64,000 bases of DNA from Salvator merianae. Taxonomy: Eukaryota; Chordata; Lepidosauria; Squamata; Teiidae. The notes beneath the pieces were generated by a model, which was not told where the DNA came from, made no database searches, and saw only the letters and a list, made by a program, of their open reading frames with translations. The position numbers and the translations under genes are program-made. Positions 32,842 through 44,597 of this stretch are shown one piece after another (positions within the stretch are counted from its first letter, which is position 1; every line of letters starts with the position of its first letter). The stretch lies in assembly GCA_003586115.2 (NCBI GenBank), contig QVOM02000073.1:51129712-51193711 (forward strand), read 5' to 3'.

Positions 32842-33137
32842 TAGAGATGTGCATGACACTAAAAACAGTGGTTCAGTTCAAATTTGAACCTGGTCAAACT
32901 AGCTAAAATTTTACACTAAGATTTACTTTGAGAAGCCCTTTTTAAAGGACTGTTGATTAGAACTTGAACCTGTTCAAATCGAACAGGGGTGTTCGACTGG
33001 TTTGTGTGAACACCCCTGTGGTTTGGTTCAAATCAGTCCTATTGAATGGGAGGTTGGATTGATTCAAGTTTGACCTGGTCAAACCACCCTGCTTGATTCG
33101 AACAGGTTCAAACTCAAGCTAGTTCAGCACATCTCTA
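32842..33137. mobile_element. family G hAT-like MITE, copy 1
   Basis: The ends are TAGAGATGTGC and its exact inverse GCACATCTCTA. The flanks TTCTGTTT and TTCAGTTG match at 6 of 8 positions, consistent with an old 8-bp hAT duplication. The interior has many GTTTGAAC / GTTCAAAC repeats and folds back on itself. Confidence 0.8.
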
Positions 33138-33139
33138 TT

Positions 33140-33860
33140 CAGTTGCTAAAGATTGTTAACTAACCCGTAGAAATAAACCCAGTCTATAGTTCCATTCACA
33201 TGGATACTTTACACCACCATCTGGGTGGCCAGGAGGTTCGGTGGGCAAATACCTCCATCCCCTTTTGGTTATAAGCTTGCATCAACAATTGTAAACTAAT
33301 TTTAGGATGCTTTGTTGGGAAGATTTGCCTCTTCTCTCCCATGTGGATGCCCAAAAAGGGAGGAGGCAACTAAATGGGCACAAATCGTATCCAGAGTCAC
33401 CGTATATATCACTAAAATGGTGATGTGGCTACATTTCCAGTCCCCCACAGTAAGTCTGGGTGCAGTTTTTACTGATGTGATTTCAACTGGCTGCTATCTC
33501 AAATAACTCACTGGTTTCCATAGCAACTTACAGTAGCTTTGGCAGGAACAAGGGCTCTGAAGTGATGGGGAAATTTGAGATCCTGACTGGATGATCAAAA
33601 ACTCAGGCAGCCTATCAAATGTCATGGAACACAAGGTCCAGGTGGAAAATGATGATCTGTGCGTGAGCAAAAGTGGCCAAACAGTAGAGACACAAGAGGC
33701 CAAGTCGAAGTGCTGTGAAACCTTTTTTAAAAAACCATTGGAGCAGGAAATACATTGAAACACCCTTTTGTAAAAGCCCAGCCACTATAAAATGTTTATG
33801 TATAAATGTTTGCCCCCTTTATAATTGACTTTTTCGTCTAAAAAACCTGGGGATCTTAGA
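33140..33860. other. no gene recognised
   Basis: Non-coding. Frames under 90 codons without a domain. Confidence 0.4.
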
Positions 33861-34053
33861 GCTCAGCTACACCTAACTTTTAATTTACATCCAATTCACA
33901 TCCAAAGTGAGGGAACATACCAGCCATGTGACTGGTCATTATCTTTCTAAATTTGGGTTAGATAATGTGGAAAGAAAGCTAGCCACTTTGCTATATGTTC
34001 TATCACTTTGAAAGTGAATTGAAAATGGATTAAAAACTTAGGTATAGCTGGGC
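33861..34053. mobile_element. fold-back MITE with long inverted ends, single copy in window
   Basis: The left end GCTCAGCTACACCTAACTTT is the near-perfect inverse of the right end (GGTATAGCTGGGC preceded by AAAAACTTA). Complementarity runs about 45 bp inward through 'CAATTCACATCCAAAGTGA'. It is non-coding. No target duplication is clear. Confidence 0.75.
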
Positions 34054-34054
34054 C

Positions 34055-34852
34055 TTTATAAACCTTCTGTAAGAGGACAGAGGTGGTAGCAACAGTTATA
34101 GAACTCCTAAGTGCCTTTATTCATATCCTGTTCAAGCTGCGGTTGCTGCCACTGTCACCAAAAATCCTTCAAAAACAGACTTAAAAACAGTGCTTAAATT
34201 CTCTACTTCTGCCTTTTTGGTAGATACAGGTTTGCTGTGGGCATGTCTGGCCAGTTCAGTTGAAACCTTGTTAGAGTAAAGTGGATCACCCTGTTGGAAA
34301 TGCAGTTCCCAAGGGATCATATCTTGTGCTGGCCCTAAGAGTACTGAGAACAGGGACAGCCAACAGGGAAACCTATTGCTCCTGCTTGTCTCTGCTCTGT
34401 ATCCCAGTACTCTTCTACTCCCCAAGTGATGTTCTCCTGAGGTGAGACATACACACTTTTTCTGTCTGCTTGAGAAGGCATGAGTAATGCTTTCTTCATC
34501 TGAACTTTATGCGATCAGTAGATAGGATTACACCTTTCCTATCTAAATTTTCTGAATAAATAGTTACTATAGAAATTATAATCTCCACATGCTTATTGCT
34601 GCAATAAATTCTGCAGTTCACTAATTGGAGTTTGGGCCTCTTGCTGTGCATGCTCTTCTAAATGCTGAATAGTCTGATCAGGACTAACAGCCAAGAAGAA
34701 AAATACTTCAGCATACTCATCCTAGGAGATTTATTCCTCTCTGCATTGTGCTAGCAGTGTTGATGTTGGTCTCTCAGCTCAGGGTGTCTTCCATTTTATT
34801 TCACTTTCAGTCTGACTAATCCATTCTTTCACTCTGAGCTGCATGGCAAACT
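34055..34852. other. no gene recognised
   Basis: Non-coding. The 97-codon minus-strand frame at 34132-34425 has no domain. Confidence 0.4.
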
Positions 34853-34854
34853 CT

Positions 34855-35042
34855 GGCTCTATTCACACATTGTTAAAAAAAAAAAAAAAAAAAAAGCAGT
34901 CCCACTCTGCCGCTCCCCCATTACATGTATGTTCTAGGCTAGAAAAGATGGATTAGAGATGGGATGAGAACATGAGTGCCGCATGCTATTGCCTTTGTGG
35001 AGTACTTTTGAGTTACTTTTCTTCCTATGTGTGAATGCAACC
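34855..35042. mobile_element. MITE family Y copy with A21 run
   Basis: The ends are GGCTCTATTCACACATTG and, inverted, GGTTGCATTCACACATAG. The interior has 'GTTCTAGGCTAGAAAAGATGG' as in other Y copies. It holds a pure A21 run (34875-34895). The flanks do not match. Confidence 0.75.
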
Positions 35043-35044
35043 TA

Positions 35045-36325
35045 AATAGAACTTCTAATCATTTAAATTAGACCTCATATATGCTATAAAATTCTGTAAG
35101 TCACTGCTTACCTTATAGTGTCTTAAAGGTTTAGTTAATTTGATTTGTCGCATAAATGTATTGTGGCATATCTTTTTCATAACTAGATACCTGTAGCAAG
35201 AGCACAGGAATCTGGATTGGAAGATGCAAGTGACCAGTAAAAGCATGACAGTTGCGCTCAGACTAGGATCCATCTGGGATTCTGGACAATGTAGTCACTT
35301 CCTCATCTGGATCTGCTGATTCTATTCTTTAATCTTGCTGCTTCCCATCTAAAACATTCCTGGATCTGCTATTCTTTAATTTTGCCTGTTTCCCATTGAA
35401 AACATCCCTTTTGGGGCCACAAGACAACTTAACCCCTTCAACCTATGTCAGGAAGATACTACTTGGAGTACCCCTGACCTAAGCAAGAGAGCTGCTAAAG
35501 TGAGTATCCAAACTGTATAGTTAATTTATAATCACACAACCTGTTTACTTGTCCTAGAAAGCCTGAATATTTGTCAATCTTTTGTCTACTACTGTTTCTA
35601 CCCAAACACTTGACATCACACCTTGAGGGTATGTTTGGGGGTAAATGAATAGGGGTCTTCTTCCATTTAGTGTCTTTGGTCCAGCCTTGATCCATTGCTT
35701 TGCATCCCACAAACTACAGCAGAAGACTCTGTGTGTGTGTTGCTGTGTGAATGGGCTCCTACTTCTAAGAAGAACATTTCTGAAATTGCTGTTGGGTTGA
35801 GGAAGAGATTGAAGCTGTCCCTTCCACTTTGAGCTGTTTCTGCTGCTGTGGTCTGGTGTGGCCTGATCTTGAATTGCCTGGTTCTAGTGAGGTTTCATTA
35901 GATTGCCTCTGAGTCTCTTATCTGCTTTTCATGATGTCTCACTTAGGCAATGTCTGATGAGACATTTATTGCTTCTTATTTTTGAGGATTTTGGACCTCC
36001 GCCAAGCCACTGGAGAAGTTTGCTAGAGTGCCAGTAACTCAATTCAAATTAAGCTTCTTTCTGTTGCTGCTCGGTTTTAACCTAGTCCCTTTTGTGAGCG
36101 TTTGTGCACTTATGTTTTGGCAATATTGTTTCATGTTCTGCTCTTGAAAGATCATCCTTGACCAAAAGAAGATCCATAGAAAGATATAAATCCTCCTTTG
36201 CTTTGCTTTCTTCATTGCTCTTTCCCTGATATTTGTCCATATTCTACTGTTCCCCTTTCTCCATTTTTACTGCCCAAATTATTTAATATCCAGCTCATTC
36301 TCTAACAAAAAAAAGGGGAATTGTA
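35045..36325. other. no gene recognised; contains an imperfect 50-bp tandem duplication
   Basis: 'TGGATCTGCTGATTCTATTC' plus about 35 bases (35303-35357) is repeated as 'TGGATCTGCTATTC' plus about 35 bases (35361-35412). Otherwise there is no recognisable gene or repeat. Confidence 0.5.
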
Positions 36326-36329
36326 GCTT

Positions 36330-36825
36330 AACTGGATTGCTCCAATTCATTTTGGGGGCTCAAGTTGATATTTGTGTGGGAAATAATTGATGAGTGCTTC
36401 AAACTGGCAAATTGTTGCAGAAGAATTGATTGTATTGAGGGGTTCTTCTGACCCATGACGTTAATCCTTGTCTTGGCTGAAAAATCTGCCCTTCCATCTC
36501 TTAGCAACAAGCCCTGATTGACTAGAAAATCCCCCATGATTCTACAACCCTTGCTAATCAATAGTCTGTTTTCTGCCTTATCTTAGCTTTTAGAGTTGGG
36601 AAGTATTACTTTGTGTTCTTTCTGCAGCATTTACAGTGAAAATCTCCCCACGTGATACAAATGACTGTTTATTTACTTCAGGACTCTCACTCCTCAACTT
36701 GTTGCTACTATTTGGCTAATTTACTCAATTTTGATATTGATTTTGTTTGCTTTTGTAATAAAGTTATTTTCTGTGTGCCTTTTACCTTCAATAAAAACAC
36801 ATTTTGTATCAGCCAAATAAATTCC
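36330..36825 (+). repeat. family K repeat with two poly(A) signals, copy 1 (possible solo LTR)
   Basis: It shares an ordered set of blocks with 59690-60125: 'CATTTTGGGGGCTCAAGTTGAT', 'TTGAGGGGTTCT', 'GATTGACTAGAAAATCCC', and the end 'TAATAAAGTTATTTTCTGTG' then 'CAATAAAAA'. The paired AATAAA signals near the 3' side suggest an LTR or a LINE 3' end. No reading frame is seen. The TG...CA ends of an LTR could not be fixed. Confidence 0.45.
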
Positions 36826-36829
36826 CACT

Positions 36830-37470
36830 TTCCTGAGGAAAAGCTCCAATCTGGTCAACAGTCAAACCAAATCTCCAGTTTTTTAAGGATCCTGCTCCTG
36901 GGAATGTTGCTAAACTTGTGTACACAGTTGTTCCCTCAACAAATTATAGAATTGTTCTTCACTGCATTCACTACTGCTACATGTTCTTCCCATGTGTCTC
37001 AAATATCATCATAGTTTTCATTAGAATTAAGTCCTAGGGAGGGGGTGGGAAAAACGGCTGTTTTCCTGCTTAAAGACTGACAGATTTTCCATTTTGTTTC
37101 ATTAAAAAAATACTGCACACTAGGGTTAAATCCTCCTACTTTAGAGGGCTCCCTTATTGCTATGACAGTTATAAATTCTAAAATATGTTTTAGACTGATA
37201 AAGCTGCTTACCACATTTCCATTATTAAAGAAAGTAGTGCTGAAACAGGTGTTTTCAAATATACAATGTGCTTCAGATTTTGCTATAAATTCACTCAAAT
37301 GCATTATTTTCCCAAAACTTTAAAAGTATTTATGTGTGGATTACTTAACAAGTGATAGGAAGATTAATGTGTCAGTGTGGTGGAGAATTTTCCAGTCTTA
37401 GTTCTTAATTTTCATTTTGAATTTCTTTCCTCCCCTCCTTCTGACCAGTATTTTTATGGTTATATAGAGT
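36830..37470. other. no gene recognised
   Basis: Non-coding sequence. The overlapping 101- and 120-codon frames on opposite strands have no domain. Confidence 0.4.
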
Positions 37471-37474
37471 CCAT

Positions 37475-37832
37475 GGGCCTGTTCACACTTGCTGGTCTGG
37501 TATGGAAAAGGTCCAAATGGGACCACCACCACTGAAGTGCAGATGACCCAATCAGGCTAGGTCAGATCACCATGGTAATGGCGACAGCAACACCATACCC
37601 AGATGTTGCTATGGCAATTGGGACATGATGTGTGACTGCACAGCTTCAGCTGCAGTCGTGCCATCACACTCACTCACAGCACCTGGAAGAGGGTGTGAAC
37701 ACTGCTGACAGAGAGCGATCTAGCTACTCCCAGTCAAGCTGTGGAGAGCAATTTCGATGTCCACAGCTTGTAACATCCAGCAGTAGCTAAATGGGCCTGT
37801 CCAGTGAGTGTTTGATGAGTGCAAGCAGGCAC
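37475..37832. mobile_element. family C hAT-like non-autonomous transposon, copy
   Basis: It starts GGGCCTGTTCACACTTGC and ends AGTGCAAGCAGGC, a partial inverse. The interior shares 'CCATGGTAATGGCGACAGC', 'CTTCAGCTGCAGTCGTGCC' and 'AGAGGGTGTGAACACTGCTGAC' with 46537-47005 and, inverted, 53745-54195. No target duplication was seen. Confidence 0.7.
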
Positions 37833-38039
37833 ACCATGTTTATTACTGGTTTGTACTGTATTTAAGATTTTTTTTTGTTCTTTGTTTGATTGGATAGCTC
37901 TTAGGCATGCGCCTTTCCAGCTCCCTGAATGTGCTGGAAAGGAACAGGGTCCATATGACTATGCCCCCTCATGGTGCATTCAATGTACAGGATGAGCACG
38001 GCATCTGTGTGGATCCCACAGTCATCCCTCAACCATGCT

Positions 38040-38360
38040 GACATAAACACTTTTATTCATTGATTTTAGTATTTATATCCAGCACTTCACCTGAAGGATC
38101 TAGGGCAAGCTACAACAATATAAAGATAAAATTTATAACAAAACATAATTAAAATACATTATAAAATACAACTCTCCCTCACCCCTGGCAGGACTACAGG
38201 GAAGATCTTGGTGAAGATGTATGTTTTAACCAGTCATCAAAAACTAGGAGGCTGTTCCAGAGTTTGGGTGACACCACAGAAAAGGCCTTCTTCATCCCAT
38301 GCTTCTCTTTCAGTAGCTTTCTACCATAACCATGCCACTGCCACTGCTTGAGGGGATTTA
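38040..38360. repeat. L2-like LINE 3' region or derived SINE
   Basis: 'AGGAGGCTGTTCCAGAG' followed by 'ACCACAGAAAAGGCC' is the type of sequence seen at 16480-16560 (minus), where it lies at the end of an L2-type ORF. It is preceded by an AT-rich 3'-end-like block. It is likely a minus-oriented L2 piece; the exact family is unknown. Confidence 0.5.
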
Positions 38361-38364
38361 CCTG

Positions 38365-38855
38365 TCTCATCAGTAGCTTTCATGGATTCCTTTAGTACAG
38401 GAAATGACCCATGGAGGCATTTTCTATGTTTAATAATATTCCCTGCTATCAGAATCAAAGATTAAGAATCCCCAGCTGAGATCTTGATGATGAAGAGAGG
38501 GGATTGTGGCAGTCGGGGGTAGGTTGGGGACTGTGGTAGTGTGGAAACTGCACGTTTCAAATAGCACTATTTGCAGAAAGTGCAGTGCTGCCAATCATTC
38601 TGTATGCATATATAGCCTTTCTGTGAAATAATTATGTAAGTATCAAATGTGTACTTTTTGTGTCAATGCAAACAAAAAATACATTTGTATATATTAGTAG
38701 GAATAGCTTGATGATTGATGCCACAGGATGATAGAGGAGGAGAAATATTGTGATTGGAAGCTTTCCTTTCATTTCGTAAAATAACCTTTGATCTGCTATG
38801 GATCAAAGCATTGTTTGGGGAGATCTCAACAAGGCTTTCAGCTGAAGCCTTAGTG
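38365..38855. other. no gene recognised
   Basis: Non-coding. The minus-strand frame at 38663-38968 runs into the next MITE. Confidence 0.4.
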
Positions 38856-38857
38856 CT

Positions 38858-39095
38858 ACAGATGTGCCAAACTGGTTTGGGTGTGAACCTGTTTGAATTG
38901 AATATTAGGGAATGTTCAAAAGGTTCAAGTTTGAACTTCCTTCCTTCCTGTGTGAGAACAGAGCTCAAATTTGAACCAAATGAAGGGATGTTCCAACAAA
39001 CCTATTAAACACCCTGTTTGGTCTGAGTTTGCATTTGAACCAAACACATTTTGAACCAAACAGCCAATTTAGGTTTGTGCAGTCTCTACTCACTG
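38858..39095. mobile_element. family G hAT-like MITE, copy 2 (degraded)
   Basis: The ACAGATGTGCCAAACTGG start and GTTTGTGCAGTCTCTA end are degenerate inverse ends. The interior is full of GTTTGAA / TTGAACC motifs. No target duplication is preserved. Confidence 0.65.
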
Positions 39096-39099
39096 CCCT

Positions 39100-39775
39100 T
39101 CCATCACTCCGTGGTCCTGATCCTTGGGCCACTACTATTTATTACACTACTCTACCTAGCACAATATACTCTACATCTGCATTAAGGAATTTATAGGCTT
39201 AAAAATACTTGTGCACTTCAAATTTGCCATTGGAGGTAGCTCCATTCCTGGTAAATGGAGGAGTTTCCCCAACATGCCATGGAAAATGTCTCCATTTTGG
39301 TGCACAGAAGCATCATTTTCAGTGATGCTTCCATGCAGGACATGAAATTGTGCCTTGCAACAAGTGACTTCTGATGACACTTGTGCCAGTAAAGAGGGCA
39401 GTGTGATCACAGTGTGGTGCCTGTTGATGCTATGAATTGAGATGCAACAGCAGTGGATGCCTGCTTCAGGCTTCTTCAACAGTAAGTGGAGATGTGACCA
39501 CAATTATATTTCAAAAAGTAGGCACAAGGAAAGACCCATATACGAGTGTAACTGTATTTTGCAAGGCCAAGGAAAAGTGCCATTTTCTAATTACAGACAG
39601 TGCACAATCACCTATGCTTATTATATACTTAATATTCTGAGACTGTTATTGCAAAAAAACCCAGGCTTTGTACTGCTAGATTAATTTTATCTTATGTCTC
39701 AAAAGTCTTAGTGAAAGGCTAAAGTTTTCAGAGTTCCCATTGTTAAGAGAATTGGGCACTACTACAAAATGCCCT
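39100..39775. other. no gene recognised
   Basis: Non-coding. The 110-codon minus-strand frame at 39171-39503 has no domain. Confidence 0.4.
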
Positions 39776-40320
39776 GGGCCTTTCTGCATAGATCTTAATC
39801 TGGATTATGGGCCAGTGTAGTTCGCATATAGGCCTCCAGATCCACACATTAATATGAATCTAGGAGACCCCACCCCCTGCTGGTCTGACTATTTCTGCAC
39901 AAGACAGAGTGTGATCCAGATTAAGGAGGCCTAATCCAGATCAGTGGTAGACCCATTTAATGAGGTCTATCAGGGGACCAATGCAGCGCTGATCCAGAAC
40001 ACAGGAGGCATGTAGAAGACACACAACCCATGTTTAGGATTATTGGGCGACACCTTTCAGCAGTGCACCATAGTTCACCACTGAAAAACATCTCCCAGAG
40101 GCCTTGAGGCTAGGAACTTTTGTTCCTAGCCCTCAGAGGTGTGGGGGTGCAGCTGCAAAGCTTGCATGAACTTTGCATTCATGGCATGAGCTAATTTGGA
40201 TCAGCACCATTGGTGCAGACAATGCTGATCCCACCCGAGCCTCCCCACGATCTTGATCAGTGGGCCAGGCTATTCCAGACCCACTGATTCTGACTTATCT
40301 CAGGTGAGTGCATATTTGCA
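39776..40320. mobile_element. family E non-autonomous transposon, uninterrupted copy
   Basis: It starts GGGCCTTTCTGCATAGATC and contains 'GAGGCTAGGAACTTTTGTTC', 'GACAATGCTGATCC' and 'CAGACCCACTGATTCTGAC', in the same order as 54600-56342. It serves as the empty-site reference for the transposon inserted there: 'ACATCTCCCAGAGGCC' is continuous at about 40090-40105. Confidence 0.65.
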
Positions 40321-40324
40321 TCCT

Positions 40325-41358
40325 GACTCCTTGGGCTGTGCAGTGATAGAGAACACCCACTGTAATATACAAATGACAGCTGGGACTCAGAGGACAGAAA
40401 GGGCAAATAGGTAGATGGTACCTAGTTGCATAAGTGAGCTTTGCACCTATGAAGTTTTATGTGTGTGTGTGCATGTGTGAGTGCAAAATCTAATGTTACA
40501 TAACAACAATAGCAGAATGAAGCTACTTTATTAATTTACAGAATGCAGTGTATTTTTTAAAATTTAACTTTGAAACTGCTTTTTGCCTGGGTCCAAGGGC
40601 AATGTACTATACAGATAGGTTTCATCATTATGAACCATCATGAAATTAAAAATGAAGGTGGAGGAAGGAAAAAATCCTAAAAAATTAATTAGTTGCTTTG
40701 CATATATACTGTCTGAATCTTACTGAAGGTTGAAGTAAATTATAAGAAAGACTCTGGCTGTCAGACATAGTGGCATGTACAAATTGACAGGAGTTGCTTC
40801 TTCGATGACGTGTCCTTGGTGTTTTCTTCATGCCACTAATTTGTGGGGAATCGTTATAAGGTATGTGACCTTTATGGAGCTTGTTGTCAAAAATGATGGC
40901 TGTTGCTTGTTAGACATCTAACCAGAAATATTACACATTGCTTCTCCTAGTTTCTGAAGAAGAGGGATGTTTTACGTACATATTCCTTACAAATCCCTGT
41001 ATTTATTCTGCCACATTGAAACAGAGCAGGTTCAAATCATTCTGAAGTGGTTTTGAGAGGTGTTATATCAACTGATTTCTGATGCATTGGCTGAAAGGCA
41101 TCAATGGGGTTTACCTAATTTCTTCTTTTTTAAAATTGTGAATGCAGAAATTGAGTTTGCTTTTTTGAAATAAAAAATTAACACCCTGGTTTAAAAAGAC
41201 TTTTATTCATGACTATTATTTCTTTCTGTGCAAATATGTGTACAAATCATTGTTTTTGTTTAAAGCAGTCTCATTATTAGACTTACAGACTTTCATTAGC
41301 AGAGATATTCTAGGCAAGGAAAATTATTAAATTTGAGAAACCCTATCAAGAAAGCATA
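40325..41358. other. no gene recognised
   Basis: Non-coding and AT-rich, with a short TG-rich stretch near 40460. No coding region was identified. Confidence 0.4.
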
Positions 41359-41360
41359 AA

Positions 41361-41841
41361 GCTGTTTTCACACTTACCTTTGCTAGTCCAGTACATAGCA
41401 GGCCACCCAGTATCTGCAATCCATCCCAAGCTGGGACAGATTGCTGAGGGTGTGCAACAAGGTCATTCACACTGTGACAGCCTGTTCTGTGACAGCCCCC
41501 ACATGAGCTTCAGAACTGGTGCAAGGTGCCTCTGCACATTATGAAGGCTAGGAATGGAAGTCCTTCGGGGGGGGGGGGGATTTCAGTAGTGTGTCTTGTT
41601 GCGCTGTCGAAATGACTCCCCTGTGATATACTGGATCATGTAGGCTGGTAGACCTTGAAATTGAGGCCTACTGATAGATAAGACCAGGATGTCATTTTGT
41701 ATTACCTAGCCTAGTCTATACTCCATCCTGTCTAGATCGAGCATAATAGGAAGGGCTAGGACCTCCCTTAAACTACATCAGCATGGGGAGGCCTGAAGAC
41801 CTCTTCTTGTTTCTCATTAGCGGCAAGTGGAGAAAGGCCCT
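41361..41841. mobile_element. family D hAT-like non-autonomous transposon, best copy
   Basis: It starts GCTGTTTTCACACTTACC and ends with the degenerate inverse AAGTGGAGAAAGGCCC. The interior holds the block 'CTAGCCTAGTCTATACTCCAT' shared with 44108-44593, 52800-52830 and (inverted) about 5735-5780. A pure G14 run lies at 41566-41579. The flanks do not match. Confidence 0.65.
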
Positions 41842-41938
41842 AAGTTAATTCATTTCATAGAAATCTACCAAGAAATAAAATAGACTCCCTTTGCTGTAGA
41901 ATGTTCTTTTGCTTAAGTAACTTCTGTTGAGAATCTAA

Positions 41939-42060
41939 GGCTGCATCCAGATGTTGCTTACTTATTCCATTATATTTGAATGTTCTGAAATAAAACAAGG
42001 ATATTCTGGAATACCCATGCTGTATTCCAGAACATCCAAATATGTGATGTCTGGATGCCA
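41939..42060. mobile_element. palindromic MITE family A, copy 3
   Basis: The ends are GGCTGCATCCAGATGTTGC and, inverted, GGCATCCAGACATCAC. The central palindrome is GATATTCTGGAATAC / GTATTCCAGAACATCC. TAA at the left and TTA near the right are possible but unproven target trinucleotides. Confidence 0.8.
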
Positions 42061-42149
42061 TCTTAATCTTTGGCCCAAGTACAGAAGCACGGGAATTTGT
42101 CATATCACCCTGAGGCTATGGAGAATTGAAAATAGATTTTAAGATTTTT

Positions 42150-42860
42150 GCAATTTTTTTAAAAAAATTGTAATATTTTTTGTAATATTTTTATTAAATT
42201 TTTAATTATACAAAAAGAAATGACAAATAACAGATTATAGCAACAAAAAAAGATATAGTACTCCCCCACAAAAGAAAATGTATTTAAAAAGAAACAAGCA
42301 AACCATCAAAAAACAATAACTACTAACCCATCACCACACTACCAAATTACCCCTTATACACACTGGTTGACAACTTTAGATTACTTCTTCCATCTTCTTT
42401 CTCTTTTGTTTTAGCTGGACCAAAGACTTAGTCTTATTATTTCTTCTCTTATTTCATCTGGCGCTTGGGGTCTCGTTGAAAAATACAATAAATCTTTCCA
42501 TTTTTCCTCTGTTTTAGAAAGCAATTTCATACCTTGACTTTTAAATCTTATTTCCTGCATTTTATCGAGTCTATATTGTTCCATTAAATACCTATACCAG
42601 TTACCTAATGTCCATTTAGTACTTTCCCTCCATCCCAATACAATTGTTGATTGTGCTGCAAGTATAATTTGAGCAAATAAATACTGTTTTTCCTCCCTTA
42701 TTCTCCCTGATGTCACTTCAGAAAAAACTATTCAGGTGATAAATTCAAATTCAAATTTAAAATATTATTAATTTTATTCTGAATAACTCTCCAAAACAAT
42801 TTTATAATATCACATTCCCACCAAAGGTGAAAATATGTACCTCTCTGTCCACACCCATGA
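42150..42860 (-). pseudogene. L1 LINE 3' end (ORF2 C-terminus and 3' untranslated region)
   Basis: The minus-strand frame at 42411-42716 encodes the end of L1 ORF2: F-A-Q-I-I-L-A-A-Q-S-T-I-V-L-G-W-R-E-S then W-T-L-x-N-W-Y-R-Y-L-M-E-Q. Upstream (42720-42860) is G-T-Y-F-H-L-W-W-E-C in a second frame, so a frameshift or stop separates them. The AT-rich 42150-42410 is the 3' untranslated part. It is 5'-truncated. No clear poly(A) tail or target duplication was found. Confidence 0.85.
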
Positions 42861-42864
42861 CATC

Positions 42865-44105
42865 ATGGGTATCATATGTGCTAATTGTGCTGGTGTGATT
42901 TTTGCAATTTACTCAGTATGCTCCAGAATCCAGTTTAGCTCAGTAATAATGCAATCATATGGCTACAATACTCAGGAAAGTATATGTACTAGAATTCCAT
43001 TTTCTTCCCCATAGGATTTTCCCCATAAACTTGCACAGTTTAATTCCATCAAATTTAAAAATGCAAGCATAGTTGCAATTTCTTAAAACTACATTTATTC
43101 TGTTTCCATTCATCCATGACAGATAAATTATCCTTGTTCCTGGGCATGGAACTGTTGTACTTTGTCATATTTTTCTTTATTTAAAACATTTATATACTAC
43201 TTACTCATTTAAAGAAAATCTCTATTGTAAAGAAGTTTACAATATGGCTTAAAAACAAAGTAAAATCAATTAAAACAGCTAAGTTTTAAAATGGTATATC
43301 TATATATAGTGTGACATTGGCCCATAGCTAATCAAAATGTGGTTGAGAGAGATCAAAGGTGAGGCTTAAGTCATAGCCTGACTGCTCTCTTACCATCCTA
43401 CTGGTTCTGCTGCATGAGTTATTGCTGCCTAAAAATGTTTCTACTTCAAATGTGGGGACTTTTAGGGCACAGAAATGGAAGATTATATATTGCTGAGTTT
43501 ACCCTTAGCTGCAACTATCTATGGAAAGGTCAGAAAAGGACTGGCAGAGTTTTCTGCCAACTTCCCTACATGGCTAAAAAGCTTCAGCTACAAGCAGTAA
43601 TTTAGAAAGCATTTTCAAAAGGTTCCAAAAGAAGCACTGGCAGAACTCTAGCTATTCCAGTAATTATATTTTTTCTTTAATATGATGATATAAGTATATT
43701 TGTGATTTATTTTCTTTCTTGAGCTGATGAAAAAAGCAGACCTTCTTGTTGACTAGGCAACCATCTTTTGGCTAAAAGCATCTTGTCATAAAGAAAGATA
43801 ATTCTATTGCTAGGTCAGTGGACTTTCACTAATTAAAAGAAACATTTACTACTTGTTTTTAGGACACCTTCCAAGAAAGAAAAGAACCATGTTTCATGCA
43901 AGATAGATTTACCCTGCAGAGCTAGTACACTGTGGCTCAGACTGGCAAAAAGTACCTATAGTGTTTGTGTATGTGAGTATGAGAGAAAAGGAAAGAAAGC
44001 AACACGGGTGGTGGAGCTTATACATGAAGCAAGGTAGTGTCCATGTTAAAAAGTAACCAAACATAAGAAAAAAGTTAAACAGAATTAAAATATTTTAACA
44101 AACAT
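42865..44105. other. no gene recognised; AT-rich repeat-like piece near 43170-43310
   Basis: The block 'TTTATTTAAAACATTTATAT' ... 'AAGAAGTTTACAATATGGC' ... 'AATTAAAACAG' has the look of a common squamate LINE 3' end or SINE tail. The family is not established. The rest has no recognisable feature. Confidence 0.35.
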
Positions 44106-44107
44106 TA

Positions 44108-44593
44108 ATCCTGTTTTCGCATGTTTTTGCAGGATTGCACTATGCTATCCTGCACTAAATAGTTCAGATCATGCTGAACCAGACCAGCCTGAATGTAGAC
44201 TAAGAGTTGTCCAAACACTAGGTGGTCCACGTTGGCCTAGCTGTGACAGTCAGCTCTGAGTTGGGAACTTTTGTTGCCAGCGTTCAATGTTTCTGGAGGG
44301 CCTTTTTGACAACGCACCACTTCCAACCGCACTTCCTGGAATGTCACTAAAAAGGGTACCCTATTGTATTCTGGCTTACACAGGCCTCCTTAGCCTGGGA
44401 GACAGGTCCTGGGCCAGCTGTGGACCTCATTATTGAGGTCTATCAGTAGAGTGATCTAGGGTGCCATTCTGGGCATTCTAGCCTAGTCTATACTCCATTT
44501 TGTGCAGACGGAGCATGCTAAGAGGAATTGGGGCCTCCTTTAAGCCAGACTAGCATGTGGAGGGGAGGCTTTTCAATACTTTCCTAGCAAAGG
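44108..44593. mobile_element. family D hAT-like non-autonomous transposon, copy
   Basis: It shares 'GCACCACTTCCAACCGCACTT', 'ATTGAGGTCTATCAGTAGA' and 'CTAGCCTAGTCTATACTCCAT' with the other D copies. It ends CACTGTGGAAGGGGCC, the degraded inverse of the family start. Confidence 0.6.
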
Positions 44594-44597
44594 ATAA

